Origin: an uncultured cyanobacterium | GTDB taxonomy: Bacteria; Cyanobacteriota; Cyanobacteriia; CACIAM-69d | Length of the DNA: 6,219 nt | NCBI GenBank assembly: GCA_937894105.1 | Contig: CALCTI010000091.1 | Location: 1 to 6,219 of the forward strand | Direction of reading: 5' to 3' | Part shown: in pieces, positions 6,143 through 6,219 of the stretch | Position numbering within the stretch: position 1 is the first letter of the stretch | Layout of the letters: the number at the start of each line of letters is the position of its first letter | The notes under the pieces: model-generated | Databases searched by the model: none | Told to the model about the DNA's origin: nothing | What the model saw: only the letters and a program-made list of their open reading frames with translations | Program-made: the position numbers and the translations under genes

Positions 6143-6219
6143 CTAGGGCGTGTCATCAATTAAAAGCCAGAAGCCTTATACAGTGGGGAATACACGCCCT
6201 TTCAAAACAAAAAAGACTA
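6143..6219 (+). mobile_element. MITE-like element, copy B (left part, cut by window edge)
   Basis: The sequence matches the left part of copy A (2492-2567), with one single-base length difference near the window edge. The terminal 22 bases are identical. The stem agggcgtgt (6145-6153) and acacgccct (6192-6200) is intact, while the 38-base loop differs from copy A at nine positions. The orientation is the same as copy A. It begins 7 bases after the stop of the GAF-protein gene, so its hairpin would lie in that gene's 3' untranslated region. The right module should continue beyond the window. Confidence 0.8.

Noticed and set aside
1..6219. NtcA-type binding sites (GTA-N8-TAC) in the intergenic regions
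   Set aside because: A scan of the intergenic stretches by eye found no match to the pattern at promoter-like positions.

Overview
The window most likely comes from a cyanobacterium. The palindrome GCGATCGC (HIP1, the typical cyanobacterial repeat) occurs 12 times in 6.2 kb, at 1675, 2099, 2299, 2360, 3061, 3505, 3919, 4268, 4376, 4711, 5185 and 5864, and every copy lies inside a coding region. The gene content agrees: a receiver-GAF signalling protein, a geranylgeranyl-reductase-family flavoprotein and an ABC-2 type permease.

Layout from left to right. (1) Bases 1-675, minus strand: the N-terminal 225 codons of a response-regulator hybrid (receiver domain, coiled coil, start of a GAF domain) that runs off the left edge. 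(2) Bases 676-1278: a 603-base gap with no convincing gene, holding several inverted repeats. (3) Bases 1279-2436, minus strand: a complete FAD-dependent oxidoreductase of the geranylgeranyl reductase family. (4) Bases 2437-2750: a spacer holding a 132-bp transposase-less palindromic element (MITE-like, 2492-2623). (5) Bases 2751-3542, minus strand: a six-helix ABC-2 type permease whose start is fixed by a near-perfect Shine-Dalgarno sequence. (6) Bases 3543-3780: a divergent intergenic region with an interrupted inverted repeat. (7) Bases 3781-6135, plus strand: a 784-residue GAF-containing protein of unknown function. (8) From 6143 to the right edge: the left part of a second copy of the same element, in the same orientation.

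Nothing indicates that these genes form one pathway. The permease and the flavoprotein share a strand but are separated by 314 bases containing the element, so an operon is doubtful. The permease lacks an adjacent ATPase gene. The two least explained items are the two-module palindromic element, whose stems are unchanged between copies while the loops differ, and the large GAF protein. The C-terminal half of that protein resembles, from memory, a family also found in Bacteroidetes and having no assigned role.
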